Below, one piece after another: positions 53,579 to 62,599 of a stretch of DNA of 64,000 bases. Origin of the DNA: Nitrospira sp. (GTDB lineage Bacteria; Nitrospirota; Nitrospiria; Nitrospirales; Nitrospiraceae); NCBI GenBank assembly GCA_005116965.1, contig SWDG01000006.1, positions 173,495-237,494 on the forward strand, in the 5' to 3' direction. Each line of letters begins with the position of its first letter. The first letter of the stretch is position 1. Both the position numbers and the translations under genes were made by a program. The notes beneath the pieces were generated by a model. The model worked only from the letters and a program-made list of their open reading frames with translations. It was not told where the DNA came from and did not search any database.

Positions 53579-55255
53579 ATGAAAGAACCTCATGGCGAAG
53601 GTTCCAAGGGCCTGTTCGAAGCGCTGATGAAGCAGCTGTCTGTGGCCATGAAGGCTGAGAAAAAAATCATGAGTTTGATTTTTTCTTATGCGCTGGCCGT
53701 CGGGTTCTTTTCTCTTATCATCCCGTTGACTGTGCAGGAATTGGTCAGCACCTTTTCCTATGCGGTTCAGCCGGTCATGATCTGGACGTTGACCGGCATT
53801 ATGTTGTCGGTGCTGTTGTTTGTCGGCCTGTTCAAGACATTCCACTTCTACGCGGTGGATGTCGTGCAACGCCGGATCTTTGCCCGAGTCACCGTTGCGA
53901 TGGTTGATCAGCTCCCTCGAAATCGTTTTAAAGGCACACGGCCGGAAATTGCGAATTACTTCATTGAAACGGTTTTCATGCAACGTGCCTTATCCACGTT
54001 GCTCATCGACCTGATCAATGTTGTAGTGGGTGGTACGGTCGGCATGATTATGCTGGTCGTGTACCATCCCTATTTTCTTATGTACGATATTCTGCTCATG
54101 ACTGGGTTCGCGATCACGTTTTTCGTGCTCTCGCGTGGTGCCCTCCGGACAACCCTCGCCATGTCTCATGCGAAATACGACGTCTTCAATTTTGTTCAAG
54201 AGGTTTCAAAGAATGCGTTGCAGCTGAAGGCCACTGATAGCCGCCCGTTTCTCATGAACAAAACGAACGAGCTCGTTAGTCGGTATGTTGAAACTCGGAA
54301 GGCGCGATTTGCTGTTCTCGTGCGGCAATATATTGGGTCCGTGGGCGGACAAGCCATTGCACAAGCCGGAGCTCTTGGCATCGCAGCCTCACTCATGTCG
54401 TTAGGGCAGTTGACTCTGGGGCAGTTAGTCGCCGTTCAAGCGGTCGTGAGCGCACTCGTCATCAATTTCGACTCCCTGATCAAGAACATGGGATATGTGT
54501 ATTATTTCTTCGCCTCCCTGACCCACCTTGATGAGGTCTTTAGTCAGGAGCAAGATCATATCTCAACCGAATCAACCGTGGCGCTGCCTAAACACTTGGC
54601 TCAAGGAGTTCGGGTTACCTGCAAAGGCGTGAGTTTGGTTCACAGTGGGGTATCCGTATTCGATGGCTTCAACCTGGATGTTGCACCGGGTGAGAAGCTC
54701 GGTATCTACGCTCGGACCACGGGGGCCAAAACAGCTTTGGCTAGAGTGTTAGGTGGCCTCGAAGTTCCAACGAATGGCGTTGTTCAGTATAATGGGGTCG
54801 ATCTCAGGTATATCGACGGCAATGCCATCAACCAATGCCGCAGTGTCATGATCGACTCTCAATTGTCGTTGGTGAGGGGAACGGTCGAAGAAAATATCGT
54901 CATGGGACGTTCCTATGTCACGTATGACGACCTCAACTGGGCGCTCCGCTTTACCGAACTTGAAGAAGATGTCGAAGGGTTGCCACGCGGAGCCAAGTCC
55001 GATATCTCTACGCTGGGAGAATCCCTTTCGCCGACTCACATTGTCCAGATCCTCTTGGCTAGAGCCATTTTGGGACGTCCGCAAGTCCTTATATTTGATG
55101 GCCTCATTCACTCGCTCGAGCCGTCGTTGCGTGAGCGTATCTTGCGTCGGCTGTGCTCGAAAGATGAAGCCTGGTCCGTGATTTTCGTGTCGACGGATCC
55201 CAATCTTACGGATCATGCGGATCGTCGCATCATGCTGCATCACGCTCATGCGTAA
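53579..55255 (+). CDS. ABC exporter-like protein with a degenerate ATPase domain
   Basis: The 558-residue protein has an N-terminal membrane domain with about five or six segments (LIFSYALAVGFFSLIIPLTV onward) and a C-terminal ABC domain from about residue 345. The ABC motifs are altered: Walker A is ARTTGAKT (Lys384 kept, glycines lost), the Q-loop reads MIDSQ, the signature is LSPTH (483-487), Walker B is LIFDG with Gly508 in place of the catalytic Glu, the D-loop is HSLE, and the switch His is Thr539 in FVSTDPN. The frame is intact and codon use is normal. It probably cannot hydrolyse ATP. It lies between TolC-like and HlyD-like genes. GGGGG precedes the ATG. Confidence 0.85.
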   Translation: MKEPHGEGSKGLFEALMKQLSVAMKAEKKIMSLIFSYALAVGFFSLIIPLTVQELVSTFSYAVQPVMIWTLTGIMLSVLLFVGLFKTFHFYAVDVVQRRIFARVTVAMVDQLPRNRFKGTRPEIANYFIETVFMQRALSTLLIDLINVVVGGTVGMIMLVVYHPYFLMYDILLMTGFAITFFVLSRGALRTTLAMSHAKYDVFNFVQEVSKNALQLKATDSRPFLMNKTNELVSRYVETRKARFAVLVRQYIGSVGGQAIAQAGALGIAASLMSLGQLTLGQLVAVQAVVSALVINFDSLIKNMGYVYYFFASLTHLDEVFSQEQDHISTESTVALPKHLAQGVRVTCKGVSLVHSGVSVFDGFNLDVAPGEKLGIYARTTGAKTALARVLGGLEVPTNGVVQYNGVDLRYIDGNAINQCRSVMIDSQLSLVRGTVEENIVMGRSYVTYDDLNWALRFTELEEDVEGLPRGAKSDISTLGESLSPTHIVQILLARAILGRPQVLIFDGLIHSLEPSLRERILRRLCSKDEAWSVIFVSTDPNLTDHADRRIMLHHAHA

Positions 55256-55300
55256 GCAATTGGAACGGCAAATCAACACCGGTAAATTAATGGAGGCTCC

Positions 55301-56746
55301 ATGGCTAGCCTAGGTCGTGATCTCGAAAACAGTGGGGAACGTGCGCTGGTCCGGCGAGGGGTCGGTTTAGCGGCGATCACCATCGAACAGGGGCAGGCAT
55401 TGGCCAAGATGCCATGCTGGGAAGCAGTACAGATTCCTCGCGGAATGTTCACGGCTTCTCGTGCCATTCTGACGATCCTGTTGCTCTTTCTGATCATCCT
55501 CGAATTCGTGCCCTGGACACAAACTATTCAGGCGTCTGGAAAAGTTTCCGCCTACACGCCATATGACCGGCCGCAGCAGATTGAGTCTCGGATTACAGGC
55601 CGTGTCAAAGCCTGGCATATTTATGAGGGTGTCAAAGTCAAAAAGGGCCAACTTGTCGGCGAGTTGGAGGATTACGATCCAACCTTTATGGCGCCCGAGA
55701 TTCTCCCCCTCTTCGAACAGCGCAAGGTAGCCTTGGAGCAAACGCGCCAGGCAGCTATGTCCAGGGCTGATCAGCTGACGAAAAGAATCGGGGAGATGAA
55801 AAAGTTGGTGCAGGCTGCCGTGCCCTCGGCGGAGGCCCGCGTGGTGGAGGCAGACAATAGAGTGCGTGAGGCTCAACAGAAGGTTGAGCAGTACAAGATC
55901 GACGTGCATACGGCACAACTCAATGTCGACCGTCATCGGCAGCTTGTCCGAGACGGACTGGTTTCCCAGCGGGAACTTGAGCTCACGATTCAGACTGAAA
56001 TTGGCACCAAGGCCGGTTTGCAGGCAGCACAGGCCGCTTTGTCGGGTGCCGAGCAGGGGCGGTCTGCCTTGAGCTTCGGTCGTGATCAAATCACTGCCGA
56101 TGTGCAACAACGGCTCATGGATGCAATCGCATCACGCGACTCCGCCGTGGCGGAAGCCGCAAAGGCAACAGAGCAGTTGGCGGATATCTCCTACCGACAA
56201 CAGGGAGTTCAGCAACGTATTGAAGCCGCAAAGCTGTTTGCACCGATGGATGGCACGGTCGTTAAGATGGCTAAAGTCGGTATTAATGAGACGGTCAAGC
56301 AGGGAGAAAACCTAATTACCATTTCTCCATTAGCGTCGGATCCCGCTATTGAAATGACAGCCGAAGGGTTGGATTCTCCACTTTTGAAGCCTGGGCGAAA
56401 GGTTCGGATCCTCTTTTTCGGAGTCCCAGCCATTCCATTGCCGGCCTGGCCTGGATTGATGGCAGGCACTCGCGGGGGCGTGATCAAGGTCGTTGACCAG
56501 ATTGACGATGGAAAAGGGAACTACCGGTTCTGGGTCGTTCCTGATCCAGAGGATCCTCAACCATGGCCTGAGCAGACTCAGGTGAGGCAGGGAACCAAGG
56601 TATTGGGCTGGGTGATCATGAATCGTGTTCCACTCTGGTACGAGCTGTGGCGGCGCTTTAACTTCTTCCCGCCAGACTACCTTGAACGGTCACCGAGTGT
56701 GTTTGAGATGTTTGCGCCTAAGGTGGCAGCACCGGGCGGTAAATAG
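55301..56746 (+). CDS. HlyD-like membrane fusion protein
   Basis: The 481-residue protein has a cytoplasmic head of about 55 residues, one membrane anchor (SRAILTILLLFLIILEFVPW), the lipoyl-like half-motif GRVKAWHIYEGVKVKKGQLV, a long coiled coil (about 135-290, EARVVEADNRVREAQQKVEQ), and a beta-barrel end. This is the adaptor of type I secretion and efflux systems that links inner-membrane transporter to TolC. GGAGG precedes the ATG. It follows the ABC gene by 45 bases, and a strong terminator follows it. Confidence 0.88.
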   Translation: MASLGRDLENSGERALVRRGVGLAAITIEQGQALAKMPCWEAVQIPRGMFTASRAILTILLLFLIILEFVPWTQTIQASGKVSAYTPYDRPQQIESRITGRVKAWHIYEGVKVKKGQLVGELEDYDPTFMAPEILPLFEQRKVALEQTRQAAMSRADQLTKRIGEMKKLVQAAVPSAEARVVEADNRVREAQQKVEQYKIDVHTAQLNVDRHRQLVRDGLVSQRELELTIQTEIGTKAGLQAAQAALSGAEQGRSALSFGRDQITADVQQRLMDAIASRDSAVAEAAKATEQLADISYRQQGVQQRIEAAKLFAPMDGTVVKMAKVGINETVKQGENLITISPLASDPAIEMTAEGLDSPLLKPGRKVRILFFGVPAIPLPAWPGLMAGTRGGVIKVVDQIDDGKGNYRFWVVPDPEDPQPWPEQTQVRQGTKVLGWVIMNRVPLWYELWRRFNFFPPDYLERSPSVFEMFAPKVAAPGGK

Positions 56747-56752
56747 TCGATC

Positions 56753-56775
56753 GTGCCGCACCATCGGTGCGGCAC
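56753..56775 (+). terminator. Hairpin at the end of the export locus
   Basis: GTGCCGCACC (56753-56762) and GGTGCGGCAC (56766-56775) form a perfect 10-bp stem with a three-base loop just after the HlyD-like stop. No T-run follows directly, so it probably works together with the second hairpin. Confidence 0.6.
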
Positions 56776-56794
56776 CTCACCTCTCCTTCTTGAA

Positions 56795-56826
56795 GATGGC
56801 TCAGGGCATTTCCCTGGGCCATCTTT
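56795..56826 (+). terminator. Intrinsic terminator downstream of the export locus
   Basis: GATGGCTCAGGG (56795-56806) pairs with CCCTGGGCCATC (56812-56823), a 12-bp stem with one G-U, followed by TTTG. The remaining 56827-57097 shows no gene; it holds the purE promoter candidate. Confidence 0.65.
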
Positions 56827-57013
56827 GTAATGAGTAATCGCTGTACGCTTTGTTTCCATCAATTCTCCAGTGAACGTTGATTTCTCTAACGCACTGCGAC
56901 CGGAAAGCATAAATCCTGTGCCGGTCTCGTTGTGTGTGCAAATCAGCGAATTGCTGTTAGCGCCGTATCACGCTCAATTGTTCGAAGGGGTAATTGTCAC
57001 ACCTCCAATTTCC

Positions 57014-57042
57014 TTGACCCCAATAGTTGGACTCGCTAAGGT
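57014..57042 (+). promoter_or_regulatory. Possible promoter of purE-purK
   Basis: TTGACC at 57014-57019 and TAAGGT at 57037-57042 are 17 bases apart. The -35 box is good, the -10 box poor. The purE ATG lies at 57098. Confidence 0.3.
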
Positions 57043-57097
57043 GCCACTACTTTTTCTCTGGAAAGAGACTGCATGGTGGAGATAGAAGGAGAGGTAG

Positions 57098-57691
57098 ATG
57101 ATGGCCAGAATACTGCAGGCAGCGAACCGCTCTAGGCAACGAGCGAGCCGAGAGGTCAAGAACCGCAAGCCGCTTGTCGGGGTCTTGGGGGGCAGTAAAT
57201 CAGATTTTCCCATTTTGGAAAAGGCCGGAGTGATTTTGGATGAGCTCAATATTCCCTATGAACTACTCGTTGTTTCTGCGCATCGAACGCCGGACCGCCT
57301 TTTTGAATACGCCACTAGTGCTCCGGCGCGTGGGATCAAAGTCATCATTGCGGGGGCTGGAGGAGCGGCTCACCTTCCCGGTATGCTGGCAGCTAAGACT
57401 CATCTTCCGGTGATCGGTGTCCCGATTCCCACAGAAAACCTTCGCGGCCTCGATTCCTTGTTGTCAATTGTTCAGATGCCCAAAGGCATTCCCGTGGCCA
57501 CCGTGGCGATCGGAGGTGCCGAAAATGCTGGCCTCCTCGCAGGACAGATTTTGGCGGGAAGCCATCCTGAAATTGCCAAAAACATTAAGCGCTATCGGGC
57601 GGCTCAAACGAAGAGTGTTCTCAATTCTCCCGAGGCCAATAGCACAGGTCTTGGTAACCTCGGGGCGGACGAGATGAGCCGACGACCGTGA
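57098..57691 (+). CDS. purE: N5-carboxyaminoimidazole ribonucleotide mutase
   Basis: The 197-residue protein has the PurE core: [51 protein letters not shown] and [20 protein letters not shown]. It moves the carboxyl group in de novo purine synthesis. The first 25 residues are a basic extension not needed for the fold. AAGGAGAGG precedes the ATG. The stop overlaps the purK GTG (GTGA). Confidence 0.94.
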   Translation: MMARILQAANRSRQRASREVKNRKPLVGVLGGSKSDFPILEKAGVILDELNIPYELLVVSAHRTPDRLFEYATSAPARGIKVIIAGAGGAAHLPGMLAAKTHLPVIGVPIPTENLRGLDSLLSIVQMPKGIPVATVAIGGAENAGLLAGQILAGSHPEIAKNIKRYRAAQTKSVLNSPEANSTGLGNLGADEMSRRP

Positions 57692-58851
57692 CGGAACGAG
57701 TCCTTGAGCCTGGCTCCACGCTCGGAGTATTGGGTGGGGGACAATTGGGGGCGATGTTCACTGGGGCTGCCCACCGCATGGGCTATCAGGTGGCTGTCTG
57801 GGATCCAGATGTCGACGCGCCAGCTCATCGGCTTGCCACCCACTCATGTACTGCGCCATTCTCAGATCTTGTCGCCCGCGACCGATTTGCCAGTATCGTT
57901 GATGCCGTGACTTTGGAATGGGAAAATGTGCCGGCTGAGCTCTGTGAATGGCTGGAGATGCGTTGCCCGATGCGACCTACGGGAGCTGTGCTTAAGATCC
58001 TCCAAGACCGGATTGAACAGAAGCAATACTTATTGTCACGACACCTCTCTGTCCCCGCGTTCGCCATCGTCGAATCGGCAGCTCAACTAGTCTCAGCTGT
58101 CGACCGTCTCGGTCTTCCCGCTGTCTGTAAGACCGCAAAGAGTGGGTACGACGGGAAAGGTCAGTGGCTCCTTCGAACGCCCTCGGATGTCCAGGAGCTT
58201 GAACACAGCTTGGGAACAGTCAAGTCCGGCCAACGATGGATTCTCGAACAGTTCATTGCATATGTCCGAGAGCTCTCGGTGCTCGTCGTGCGAAGCGAGT
58301 GTGGGGCGTCCTGTGTGTATCCAGTGGTCGAGAATCGGCATGAGCTGGGGATCTTACGAGAAACGCGGGTGCCTGCTGCTATTCCACTAGACGTTGCTGA
58401 GCAGGCAACAGAACTTTCGAAGCGAGCCGTCACGGCGTTACAGGGTGTAGGTGTATTTTGTGTGGAACTCTTTCAGGCCAACGATGGGTCCCTGCTGATT
58501 AACGAGATTGCACCTCGTCCTCACAACTCGGGTCACTATACGCTGGACGTCTGTACGGTATCCCAATTCGAGCAACAGGTACGAGTGACCTGTGGGCTTC
58601 CATTGGGAGAAACAAGACTTTTGAGCCCCGCGGTTATGGTCAATCTCATTGGTGAGGAAATGAGAGCCGTCACATCCAGTGAAGGATCCTACGGACTCCA
58701 TTCAACCGCAGGGGCTGTGCTTCATCTGTACGGAAAGCGGATGATTCGTCCTGGGAGGAAGATGGGGCATGTGACCTTTACCGCTCTTCAAGTGGCGACA
58801 GCAGCAGAATTGGCGCACCAATTCATCAAACGGGTCCCAAAGCCCGCCTAA
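57688..58851 (+). CDS. purK: 5-(carboxyamino)imidazole ribonucleotide synthase
   Basis: The 387-residue ATP-grasp enzyme starts at a GTG with [20 protein letters not shown] and has [17 protein letters not shown] in the ATP-binding fold, and [19 protein letters not shown] near the metal site. It makes the carbamate that PurE rearranges. The gene pair is translationally coupled by a 4-base overlap. Confidence 0.93.
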   Translation: MTERVLEPGSTLGVLGGGQLGAMFTGAAHRMGYQVAVWDPDVDAPAHRLATHSCTAPFSDLVARDRFASIVDAVTLEWENVPAELCEWLEMRCPMRPTGAVLKILQDRIEQKQYLLSRHLSVPAFAIVESAAQLVSAVDRLGLPAVCKTAKSGYDGKGQWLLRTPSDVQELEHSLGTVKSGQRWILEQFIAYVRELSVLVVRSECGASCVYPVVENRHELGILRETRVPAAIPLDVAEQATELSKRAVTALQGVGVFCVELFQANDGSLLINEIAPRPHNSGHYTLDVCTVSQFEQQVRVTCGLPLGETRLLSPAVMVNLIGEEMRAVTSSEGSYGLHSTAGAVLHLYGKRMIRPGRKMGHVTFTALQVATAAELAHQFIKRVPKPA

Positions 58852-59055
58852 GTTCGTTCCCATACATCAAGTACATGGGGTGAAAAGGCTTTTCGGAAGC
58901 CAGCAGGCTCCTGCCGTTCGATTTTGTTAATGGCTGGTCCGAAAAGGATCGGGAGGCAGATAACAACCCTCGTAAATAACATGGTTGGCTGGGAATCCTA
59001 GGGTATGACACTTGCTGGCTCCCACGTCCTGTTGCAAGCGGGAGGCACGAAAAAC

Positions 59056-60903
59056 ATGGGGCACAATTTGGTCCAAACAGGTACCAGTCAGGCGTCGGCT
59101 AGACTCTGTCGGTTGCTCTCGAATCCAAGCTCCCGGTTCCTGGTTCTCCAGGGCCTCGTTACCATCATCCTCTCGTATGAATTGCTCTTCGGTGCCGAAT
59201 CAGTTGTGAGTCGAGTGATGAGCAACAGTCTGGTGGTAGGGCTATGGCTGGGAATCCTCGTCATCGCGATGTTGCCTCAAGCTATACTGGGATCGGCCTG
59301 GTTTAGTGCAGGACTTGTTGCAGCAGATACGCTCCTTGTGACAACGGTCATCTATCTTTCCGGAAACGCCCGATCGGATCTGTACATTGCCTATTTTGTT
59401 CTTATGTTGGTGGCGGCGTCAGTCAGGCGGCTCAGTCATCTACTTGGCCTCTCACTGCTTTTGAGTGCTGGCTATGCGGTTGTGCTCTATGAGGGGGTAC
59501 TGCAAACCGGAGTCATGGCTACCGGACAGCTGCTGGGCATCCCGGTTCTTCTCGTCATGGCGGTGTTCTACGGGGTCGCACTAGAAAGCACGGCTGTTGC
59601 TCAGGAAGAAAAGGCCTCGCTCCAGAAGGATGTAGAGCAGCTGAAGAAGACCGAGGAGGAATTGGAGGCCGCCAAAACTCACCTTGAAGCCAGAATTAAA
59701 TCCCTGAAAGAGGACCTTGCAAAGGCGAATGTCGGTCTCCGCGAGGGGCATGTTGTCAGGAAGGGACTTGAGCGACAACTTCATGAGGCACAGAAGATGG
59801 AAGCCGTCGGTCGAGTCACGGCCAGAATTGCCGGTGAATTCGGGGCGTTGTTTGCTGTCATTGGAAAGCAGACCGGTGTCATGTTATCGGGTCTGCAGCC
59901 GAACGACCCTCTCAGGTCTTCTGCCGATGAGCTCTTTAGAGTCGGGGGAAAGGCTGCCACGCTCACGGCTCAGCTCATTGCACTGGAGTTTGAGAGCCGG
60001 CACGTTGGACACGTCTGGTCCGTCCAAGCGGTATTCGCCGATTTGCACAGTATGATCGTGAGTCTCTTACCCGACCATATTGAGCTGATCGTCAAGGTGG
60101 ATGAGCAGGTGGCCTATGCCGAGGTGGATCGAGAAGGCTTGGAAACCGTTCTTTTTCAATTGGTTGTTAATGCACGAGATGCGATGCCCAACGGAGGCCG
60201 ACTGACGATTGAGATCAAGACCATTGCGGATCTCTCAACATTGGCCAGACCGGTGTCAATCAATACAACACAGTCCCAGATCCTCATTCAAATCAGTGAT
60301 ACTGGAACCGGTATGAGTCTGGATACTCAGGCCCATATGTTCGAACCGCTGTTCTCGACGAAAGAAACCAACATCGGCCTTGGTCTCACTGCGGTCTTCG
60401 GGATTGTTAAACAAAACTGCGGCCTTCTAGACGTCGAGAGCCGACCAGGGCACGGGACTGTTGTCCGAGTCCTGTTCCCTGCGGCCCCGGCGCAGGAGGT
60501 ACGGGACGAGATGACTCCTAAAGCGATGTTAGCCAAAGGAGATGAAACGATCCTGCTTGTGGAGGAAAGCGAAATCGAGCGGAAGCTGGCACGGTCCATC
60601 TTACAGCGCCATCGCTATCGAGTCTTGGAGGCGGCCTCATCGGTCGAGGCGCTTATGCTCACTCAACACTATAAGGGGATTGTTCATCTCGCAGTGAGTC
60701 CCTTAGTGATGCGTGAAATCGGAGGGCGTGAACTTGCCCGCCGGCTTCTGAGCCAGCATCCAACGATGAAGACGCTGTTTGTCTCGGGCTACGATGATGA
60801 AACGATTCAGCACCATCGGATCAATCAGCGGTTTGTCCTACAGCATCCCTACCGCCAGTCCGGATTAGTCGAGAAGGTTAGAGAGATGTTGGATGCGGCA
60901 TGA
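59056..60903 (+). CDS. Hybrid sensor kinase-like protein lacking phosphorylation residues
   Basis: With the start at MGHNLVQTGTSQASARLC the protein has 615 residues; GGAGG lies about 10 bases before it, but an ATG at 59005 is possible. It has five or six membrane segments (about 30-185), a coiled coil (about 190-245), a DHp-like segment, a HATPase domain and a receiver. In the DHp segment KMEAVGRVTARIAGEFGALF, Gly260 stands where the His of IAHDFNN is expected. ATP-lid motifs remain (VVNARDAMPNGG, DTGTGM, GLGLTAVFGIV). The receiver has EE503-504 instead of acidic DD, Ser548 instead of the phospho-acceptor Asp, and His597 instead of Lys. Phosphotransfer is unlikely. Confidence 0.8.
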   Translation: MGHNLVQTGTSQASARLCRLLSNPSSRFLVLQGLVTIILSYELLFGAESVVSRVMSNSLVVGLWLGILVIAMLPQAILGSAWFSAGLVAADTLLVTTVIYLSGNARSDLYIAYFVLMLVAASVRRLSHLLGLSLLLSAGYAVVLYEGVLQTGVMATGQLLGIPVLLVMAVFYGVALESTAVAQEEKASLQKDVEQLKKTEEELEAAKTHLEARIKSLKEDLAKANVGLREGHVVRKGLERQLHEAQKMEAVGRVTARIAGEFGALFAVIGKQTGVMLSGLQPNDPLRSSADELFRVGGKAATLTAQLIALEFESRHVGHVWSVQAVFADLHSMIVSLLPDHIELIVKVDEQVAYAEVDREGLETVLFQLVVNARDAMPNGGRLTIEIKTIADLSTLARPVSINTTQSQILIQISDTGTGMSLDTQAHMFEPLFSTKETNIGLGLTAVFGIVKQNCGLLDVESRPGHGTVVRVLFPAAPAQEVRDEMTPKAMLAKGDETILLVEESEIERKLARSILQRHRYRVLEAASSVEALMLTQHYKGIVHLAVSPLVMREIGGRELARRLLSQHPTMKTLFVSGYDDETIQHHRINQRFVLQHPYRQSGLVEKVREMLDAA

Positions 60904-60936
60904 GTAGCCACGACGTCCCTCCCAGAACTGGCCTCA

Positions 60937-61635
60937 TCAGGACCAGGTCGACCGGCCCGGCGAAAAAAAACGCACATCCTTCCGTTTGAAAAGACCGATC
61001 AGTGCCATGCCTGCGATGAATCCACCGATATGAGCGAAAAAGGCGACGCCCCCTCCTGTCGTGCCCACGCTCATGCCTCCGCTGATCAGCTGCGTGATAA
61101 ACCACATGCCGAGAACGATGCCTGCTGGCACTCGGGTCATCCCGATCGCTGGCAGCAAGACCAGCACGTGAGCGCGTGGAAATAACAGCAGATAGGCACC
61201 AAGCACAGCCGAGATGGCCCCGCTGGCACCCACCATTGGGATTTGGGAGGAAGGGTCAGTTAAGGCATGGCTCAGCGCGGCCAGGATACCGGATAGGAGA
61301 TAGAAGACGACGAACTTCGCATGACCCATCGCATCTTCAATGTTATTGCCGAAAATCCAGAGGTAAAGCATGTTCCCGAGCAAGTGCATCCAGCCTCCGT
61401 GAAGAAACATGCTGGTTACCAGGCTGAGGGACGCCGGAAGGGCAACGGCTTCCTCGGGAAGCAAAGCCTGGCCGAAGACAATGGCAGGGATGGCACCGTA
61501 TTGAAATGCGAAGAGCTCGGCGGCCTCATGGGGAAGATTCCCCTGATAGAGAAACACGGCGGCACAGATGCCGATAAAGATCATCGTGACGATGGGAGTC
61601 CGTTGAGTAGGATTATCGTCGTGGAGAGGAATCAT
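60937..61635 (-). CDS. Rhomboid-family intramembrane protease
   Basis: The 232-residue protein has six membrane segments. The catalytic serine is in PMVGASGAISAVLGAYLL and the histidine in VAFFAHIGGFIAGMALIG; HGGWMHLLGNMLYLWIFGNN is the conserved membrane loop. It cuts membrane proteins within the bilayer; no substrate is suggested. It lies 12 bases after the DHH gene stop on the same strand. Confidence 0.92.
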   Translation of the reverse strand: MIPLHDDNPTQRTPIVTMIFIGICAAVFLYQGNLPHEAAELFAFQYGAIPAIVFGQALLPEEAVALPASLSLVTSMFLHGGWMHLLGNMLYLWIFGNNIEDAMGHAKFVVFYLLSGILAALSHALTDPSSQIPMVGASGAISAVLGAYLLLFPRAHVLVLLPAIGMTRVPAGIVLGMWFITQLISGGMSVGTTGGGVAFFAHIGGFIAGMALIGLFKRKDVRFFSPGRSTWS

Positions 61636-61647
61636 GAGGGTTTGTGG

Positions 61648-62520
61648 CTATGGTGCTTGACGATGACCTTGGATGACACGAGGCAATCTGGAATCAATCG
61701 GAGGAGTCCCATCCTTCTCCAACGGAACGGAAAACCCGGCTGCATGGGTATGGCCTCCGCCACCAAACGAGGCGGCAATGGTCCCAACATCGGTCCCGTC
61801 GGCACTGGAACGCATACTAAAATAGCGACGACCATCGCGGTCATGCCAGATTAGGCAAAAGGGATGATGCGGCGAGAGCCGTTCGCCAATTTGGCTGGTC
61901 AGAATCGCGCTTTGCACGGCAGGAACGACGATCCCCTGGAATTCAACCAGAGCGGCCTGTGCCGCGAGTTTGCCGACCAGTTCCTGTTCATACCGCAAGA
62001 TGGCTCGGCCTTCCTGCTCGAGGGTCGACTGCGTAAAGCGATCCCATACAGTGAAGTCAAAGGTGTAGGAAGCCAAGGCCGCGTTGATTTCGCGACTGTT
62101 CGGCAAAGCCCAGGTCCATAAGTCCTTGTCCTGAATATATTGAAGCAGCCAGGGAGCCGGCGTGCGGTGAGCCCATTCCCAGCTTAGGACGGCGCCGGAC
62201 TTTGTTTGATCGAAGTATGCGTTTGAAAAGCCGTCCAAGATCCGCTCGGCGGTGATATGGTGATCTAGAATGAGCAGTTCCTTGGTCTCGGAGGCCATGG
62301 CTTCCAGGATCGGTCGAGCGTAGCTGAAATCGACGATCACGACACGGCGATCCTTGAGATCGGGAGGGGGCGGGTGGCCGTGTTTGACTGGAAAAAAACT
62401 CGCACTCGGAAACTTTTTCCAGAGAGCCCAGGCTGCCCCGAACCCATCGGAACATTCGGCATGGTACAGGACAATGTCCGGAGAACCCTGAAATGGAGGT
62501 GCAGAAGATACGTTACCCAT
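61648..62520 (-). CDS. DHH/DHHA1-family phosphoesterase
   Basis: The 290-residue protein has YHAECSDGFGAAWALWKKF, VVIVDFSYARPILE, LILDHHITAERIL (DHH motif) and a C-terminal SFGGGGHTHAAGFSVPLE (DHHA1 GGGH motif). The family includes oligoribonuclease-like and exopolyphosphatase-like enzymes with manganese. The exact substrate cannot be told from sequence. Co-transcribed with the rhomboid gene. Confidence 0.85.
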   Translation of the reverse strand: MGNVSSAPPFQGSPDIVLYHAECSDGFGAAWALWKKFPSASFFPVKHGHPPPPDLKDRRVVIVDFSYARPILEAMASETKELLILDHHITAERILDGFSNAYFDQTKSGAVLSWEWAHRTPAPWLLQYIQDKDLWTWALPNSREINAALASYTFDFTVWDRFTQSTLEQEGRAILRYEQELVGKLAAQAALVEFQGIVVPAVQSAILTSQIGERLSPHHPFCLIWHDRDGRRYFSMRSSADGTDVGTIAASFGGGGHTHAAGFSVPLEKDGTPPIDSRLPRVIQGHRQAP

Positions 62521-62599
62521 ACGAGTTGGGAGAGAATAGCATGCCCTGGTCAGGACTAAAAGACATCTGTCGCGTTCATATCGACCCGCACGGCATGGC

